A DNA stretch of 64,000 bases from Bacillota bacterium (GTDB lineage Bacteria; Bacillota; Clostridia; Christensenellales; SZUA-584): the NCBI GenBank assembly GCA_023460085.1, contig JAEWRI010000046.1:62001-126000 (forward strand), given 5' to 3'. A program made the position numbers and the translations under genes. The notes beneath the pieces are model-generated. The model did not search any database. It was not told the DNA's origin and worked only from the letters and a program-made list of their open reading frames with translations. This document shows, piece after piece, positions 60,461-64,000 of the stretch. How positions within the stretch are numbered: position 1 is the stretch's first letter; every line of letters starts with the position of its first letter.

Positions 60461-61864
60461 CTATTCCAGCCAATCCGTACGGTGGTGGCAGAGCGCGATG
60501 TACGCGTCGTTATCCACGCGGCTGATGATGAGTTCCAGCTCGTCGTCGCCTACGGAAGTGGTGCGTCCTTCCTCAAACTGGCGGTCCACTTCCGCTTTGA
60601 TGCCTGCCACGAGGCCGTCGGTCTTCGCCATGGCTTTCTCGCCTTTCAGCTTGAAGTGCGAATTCAGCCAGTGCGCAATGCCCGCAAGGCCCGAATGCGC
60701 GTCGATAGCAACCGTCACCGGGCGCTTCAGCAGCTTCTCCGTATTAAAGATGTTGTAGATCTCTTCGTCCTTCAGCAGCCCGTCCGCGTGGATACCCGCC
60801 CGGGTGGAGTTGAAATTGCGTCCCACGAAGGGCGTGCGCGGACAGATCTCGGTGCTGAGCTGGTTCTCAAAATAGTCCGCCATCTCGGTAATCACCGTAA
60901 GATCCATGCCGTCGTCCGACCCTTTGAGGCCGCAGTATTCCATCACCATCGCTTCGGTGGGGCAGTTGCCCGTGCGCTCGCCGATGCCCAGAATGGAGCA
61001 GTTGACCGCGGACGCGCCATACAGCCAGGCCGTGGCCGAATTGGTAACCACCTTGTGAAAGTCGTTGTGTCCGTGCCATTCCAGCAGTTCTGAAGGCACG
61101 CCCGAATAGAAATGCATGCCGTATACGATGCCCTGCACGCTGCGGGGCAGCGAGGCACCCGGATACGTGATGCCATAGCCCAGCGTATCGCACAGCCGTA
61201 CCTTGATGGGCACTCCGGTCTCCTGCATAATTTTCATCAGCTCGTCGACAAACGGAATGACATAGCCGTAGAAGTCGGCGCGCGTGATATCCTCCAGATG
61301 GCAGCGCGGGCGGATGCCGTAATCTATGGCCATTTTGACCACGCCCAGATACTTCTCCATCGCCTGCTTGCGCGTCAGCCCCATCTTCTTGAAGATGTGA
61401 TAGTCCGAGCAGCTCACAAGTATGCCCGTTTCCTTGATGCCAAGGCTCTTGACAAGCTCGAAATCCTTCTGGCTGGCACGAATCCACGAGGTAACCTCCG
61501 GGAATTCGTAGCCCAGATCGAGACACGCCGCCAGCGCCTCTTTGTCCTTCTGCGTGTATACAAAGAACTCGCTCTGCCGGATAATCCCCTTGGGGCCGCC
61601 CAAACGGTGCTGCATCTTGTAGAGGTCCACCACCTGGTCTACGGTAAAAGGCGTGCGGGACTGCTGCCCGTCCCGGAAGGTGGTATCGGTGATCCAGATG
61701 TTCTCCGGCATGCACATGGGCACCACACGATTGTTGAACGTGATCTTCGGCACCGAATCGTATTCAAACATATCGCGGAAGAGCTGCGGCTCCTCCACAT
61801 CCTGAAACGAGAACTTATAGTCGTTCTCCACCAGCAGATTCCAGCGATTATCCATTTCTATCAT
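60461..61864 (-). CDS. Citrate (Re)-synthase-like enzyme (DRE-TIM/isopropylmalate synthase family)
   Basis: The 467-residue protein has the family's metal/substrate motif TTFRDGQQSRTPF, the HGHNDFH metal-binding motif, and GERTGNCPTEAMVMEY. The N-terminal extension NRWNLLVENDYKFSFQDVEEP is what I remember from Clostridial Re-citrate synthases (C. kluyveri type). It would condense acetyl-CoA with oxaloacetate; homocitrate or isopropylmalate synthesis is the alternative. It lacks the C-terminal regulatory domain of LeuA. It lies 9 bases downstream of an aspartate aminotransferase gene, which supplies oxaloacetate. Confidence 0.82.
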   Translation of the reverse strand: MIEMDNRWNLLVENDYKFSFQDVEEPQLFRDMFEYDSVPKITFNNRVVPMCMPENIWITDTTFRDGQQSRTPFTVDQVVDLYKMQHRLGGPKGIIRQSEFFVYTQKDKEALAACLDLGYEFPEVTSWIRASQKDFELVKSLGIKETGILVSCSDYHIFKKMGLTRKQAMEKYLGVVKMAIDYGIRPRCHLEDITRADFYGYVIPFVDELMKIMQETGVPIKVRLCDTLGYGITYPGASLPRSVQGIVYGMHFYSGVPSELLEWHGHNDFHKVVTNSATAWLYGASAVNCSILGIGERTGNCPTEAMVMEYCGLKGSDDGMDLTVITEMADYFENQLSTEICPRTPFVGRNFNSTRAGIHADGLLKDEEIYNIFNTEKLLKRPVTVAIDAHSGLAGIAHWLNSHFKLKGEKAMAKTDGLVAGIKAEVDRQFEEGRTTSVGDDELELIISRVDNDAYIALCHHRTDWLE

Positions 61865-61872
61865 GTTCCCTC

Positions 61873-63069
61873 CTATGCCAGCGCCCGCACAAAAGCGCGT
61901 ATGCGCTCCAGTCCGGTGCGTATGGCGTCTTCGCTTGTCGCGTAACTCAGCCTTACATAGTCGTCCGCGCCGAAGGATACCCCCGGCACCACCGCCACCT
62001 CGGCGTATTTCAGCAGCAGCTCTGTGAAATCGAGCGAGCCCGTAATCACCTCGCCGTTATAGGACTTCCCCTTTGTCTTCGAGATGTCCATCATCACGTA
62101 GAACGCGCCGCCAGGCACCGCGCAGGACAGCCCTTCCGTGTCATTGATAAGGCTGCTCAGCAGCTTACGGCGGCGGTCAAACGCCTGCCGCATCTGCTCC
62201 ACCGCGTCCTGAGAACCGTTCAGTGCCTCCACCGCCGCGTACTGCGCAATGGAATTCGGATTCGAAGCCGCGTGAGACTGATAGGCATCCATCAAATCGG
62301 CAATCTCTTTCGTGCTGGCAGTATAGCCGATGCGCCAGCCCGTCATCGCGTAGGTCTTCGACAAGCCATTGACGAGAATGGTCAGCTTCTTAATTTCCTC
62401 ACCCAGCGACGCGATGCTGACATGCTCTCCTTCGTAAATCAGCTCGTCATAAATCTCGTCGGAAACGATGAAAAACTGTTTCTCCACCGCAAGCGCCGCA
62501 ATGGCTTCCAGCTCCGCGCGCGTATACACCGTACCGCACGGGTTAGAAGGCGAGTTGAGTATCAGCGCTTTGGTATTGGGCGTCAGCACACTGCGGATCC
62601 CTTCCGCGGTGGCTTTAAAGGTGCTGCCCGTTTCAAGGAATACGGGTACGCCGTCGTTCATTCGCACAAGCTCGGGATACGTCACCCAGTAAGGTACCGG
62701 TATGATGACCTCATCGCCCGGATTCAGTATCGCGGCGAACGCGTTGAACAGCGAGTGCTTCGCGCCGTTGGAGACGATGATTTCACCCGGCGCATAGCTG
62801 AGACCGCACTTGCGCTGCAGCCGCGCCGCTACGGCCTTGCGCAACTCCGCAGTGCCGGAGGAAGGCGTATACCGCGTAAAGCCGATATCCAGCGCCTTCT
62901 TGGCGGCTTCAACAATATTGGCAGGCGTATCAAAGTCTGGCTCGCCCGCGCCAAAACCCACCACATCACGGCCTTCCTGCTGCATCTTTTTAGCCATTGC
63001 GGTTACCTTGAGCGTTATCGACGGTGATATCCCAAGCGCCTTCGCAGATAATTTCATGTGTTCCTCCAT
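61873..63069 (-). CDS. aspB: Aspartate aminotransferase (class I)
   Basis: A 398-residue fold-I aminotransferase of the AspB type. The PLP lysine is in VNGLSKTYAMTGWRIGY, and the cofactor motif is LNSPSNPCGTVYTR. The C-terminus ends SYATSEDAIRTGLERIRAF. It interconverts aspartate and oxaloacetate with glutamate. It is the first gene of a two-gene operon with the citrate synthase-like gene. Confidence 0.93.
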   Translation of the reverse strand: MEEHMKLSAKALGISPSITLKVTAMAKKMQQEGRDVVGFGAGEPDFDTPANIVEAAKKALDIGFTRYTPSSGTAELRKAVAARLQRKCGLSYAPGEIIVSNGAKHSLFNAFAAILNPGDEVIIPVPYWVTYPELVRMNDGVPVFLETGSTFKATAEGIRSVLTPNTKALILNSPSNPCGTVYTRAELEAIAALAVEKQFFIVSDEIYDELIYEGEHVSIASLGEEIKKLTILVNGLSKTYAMTGWRIGYTASTKEIADLMDAYQSHAASNPNSIAQYAAVEALNGSQDAVEQMRQAFDRRRKLLSSLINDTEGLSCAVPGGAFYVMMDISKTKGKSYNGEVITGSLDFTELLLKYAEVAVVPGVSFGADDYVRLSYATSEDAIRTGLERIRAFVRALA

Positions 63070-63240
63070 TGGAATGTCGATATGAAGTTTAAGAAAATTA
63101 ACCCTTCATTTTCATACCATGATAGCATAGCTCAAGGGCCTTTTCAAGATGATTTTGCATGATTGCGAAAAATATATTGCAAACAAGCCTGCTGACGTTT
63201 TAGAGCGCTGAATCATATGTATGTATGGAGGTGATGGAAT

Positions 63241-63498
63241 ATGAAGCAGCTTGTTGTGCTGTGCGGGGAGCACTGCGCCTATTGCAAAAAGGCAAAGATG
63301 CTGATCCGTCGTGCGCTGGAGCGCGAACCCCGGTTTGCCCGGCTCGACATCCGCTATGTATGTGACGAAAGCCCCGAAGGCGCGGATTATCCGCACGCAC
63401 TTGTGCCCGCCTTCTTCAGCGATCATCAGCATATATTTGAAGGGAATCCGGACATGGCCCGAATTATGTCAATATTACGAATGTGCTACGAATCATAG
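63241..63498 (+). CDS. Glutaredoxin/thioredoxin-like small protein
   Basis: An 85-residue protein with the redox motif C-A-Y-C (CGEHCAYCKKAK, residues 9-20) at the start of a helix, followed by a short thioredoxin-like fold. The expected cis-Pro is in ALVPAFF. It is probably a glutaredoxin-like thiol carrier or a NrdH-type protein; the reductase partner is unknown. The ribosome-binding site is GGAGGTGATGG. It precedes the degV gene, 116 bases away. Confidence 0.85.
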   Translation: MKQLVVLCGEHCAYCKKAKMLIRRALEREPRFARLDIRYVCDESPEGADYPHALVPAFFSDHQHIFEGNPDMARIMSILRMCYES

Positions 63499-63614
63499 CA
63501 TTTTTCCGTGGAAATAGGGAGATAGTTATGAAATATCTATGAAAAGACCTCGGATACCTTGTCAGGCGGCTAAAAACATTATAGAATTCTCAAAAAAGGA
63601 AAGGAAACGACGGT

Positions 63615-64000
63615 ATGGCCAGCTATGTCATCGGAACCAGTTCCACCTCCGATCTGCCGCTTGATTATATACGCAAGCATGAATTGCTCCTGATGAAGTA
63701 CACCTTTATACTGGAACACAAGGAATACAAGGACGGAGACATGGATCCCAAAACGTTCTACGATCTGGAGCGGGATGGCAACCTTCCCTCCACGTCCCAG
63801 CTGACCCCGGACGAAATTACGCAGACATTCGAACCGGTACTGGCCGCGGGTAACGACCTGCTGCACATCGAGTTCTCGTCGGGCCTTTCGGGCAGCTACA
63901 ATAATGTCCGGCTTGTTGCCGAGGAACTGCGTTCCAAATATCCGCAGCGCAAGCTTTACGTCGTTGACTCCCTGTGCGCCTCCATGGGTCTCGGACTGCT
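63615..64000 (+). CDS. DegV family fatty-acid-binding protein (C-terminus cut by window edge)
   Basis: The visible 128 residues begin MASYVIGTSSTSDLPLDYI and show the DegV N-terminal fold with TSQLTPDEITQTFEP, FSSGLSGSYNN and VVDSLCASMGLGLL. DegV proteins (FakB-like) bind fatty acids and deliver them to the FakA kinase. The ATG has AAAGGAAAGGAAACG upstream. The rest of the gene lies outside the window. Confidence 0.92.
   Translation, partial: MASYVIGTSSTSDLPLDYIRKHELLLMKYTFILEHKEYKDGDMDPKTFYDLERDGNLPSTSQLTPDEITQTFEPVLAAGNDLLHIEFSSGLSGSYNNVRLVAEELRSKYPQRKLYVVDSLCASMGLGL

Overview
The window looks like one chromosomal stretch of a GC-rich (by eye), spore-forming Clostridia-type Firmicute. The pointers are strong GGAGG ribosome-binding sites with frequent GTG/TTG starts, an alpha/beta small acid-soluble spore protein, a SpoVB/MurJ flippase, a SpoIID-domain surface protein, a class B sortase, a BlaI/MecR1 pair, polyamine genes with carboxyspermidine-type enzymes, a Re-type citrate synthase candidate and a NiCo-type riboswitch. 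A gut-associated, uncultured relative is plausible, but genus or family cannot be read from the sequence. No phage, IS element or CRISPR array was seen.

Layout. 1-8 kb: a secreted SpoIID/SH3/Ig-like protein cut by the window edge, a zinc-ribbon protein, a TetR regulator, a DUF5685-J-protein pair, and several membrane or hypothetical proteins. 8.3-13 kb: a compact type IV pilus-like operon (PilT ATPase, PilC platform, four pilin-like proteins, a transglutaminase-like lipoprotein). 13.2-17.5 kb: an XRE-cupin regulator and potABCD for polyamine import, followed by a repeat-rich spacer. 17.9-22.4 kb: a MecR1-like metalloprotease with its BlaI-like repressor and two operators, a sortase and a nitrilase. 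22.5-23 kb: initiator and elongator tRNA-Met with a duplicated tRNA 3' end. 23-32 kb: a nuclease/phosphatase-fold lipoprotein, a UroD-like methyltransferase, and a MacAB-like exporter with two different adaptors.

32.6-39.4 kb holds a six-gene polyamine operon (arginine decarboxylase, SpeE-like, carboxyspermidine dehydrogenase-like and decarboxylase-like enzymes, agmatine deiminase, N-carbamoylputrescine amidase). It is preceded by a short leader ORF and an attenuator-like terminator. With potABCD the window therefore encodes both synthesis and uptake of polyamines. 39.8-45.4 kb: a CDF metal exporter behind a NiCo-type riboswitch, an SPFH/TM2 membrane-stress-like operon, a MerR-TipAS regulator with a 19-bp-spacer promoter, and a GNAT enzyme. 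45.4-46.5 kb: the SASP plus two extremely Cys/Trp/Gly-rich proteins, one of them only 43 residues.

46.6-64 kb is mostly core metabolism: HAD phosphatase, trpS, DUF503 and thrC in one operon; pgk-tpiA-gpmI; a Na/Pi cotransporter behind Pho-box-like repeats; trmL, spoVB/murJ, mazG, HU; an aspartate aminotransferase coupled to the citrate synthase-like gene; and a DegV gene cut by the right edge. The most interesting unexplained items are the leader/attenuator of the polyamine operon, the Cys/Trp-rich small proteins next to the SASP, the hairpin-repeat cluster after potD, the duplicated tRNA end, and the DUF5685-J-protein pair.
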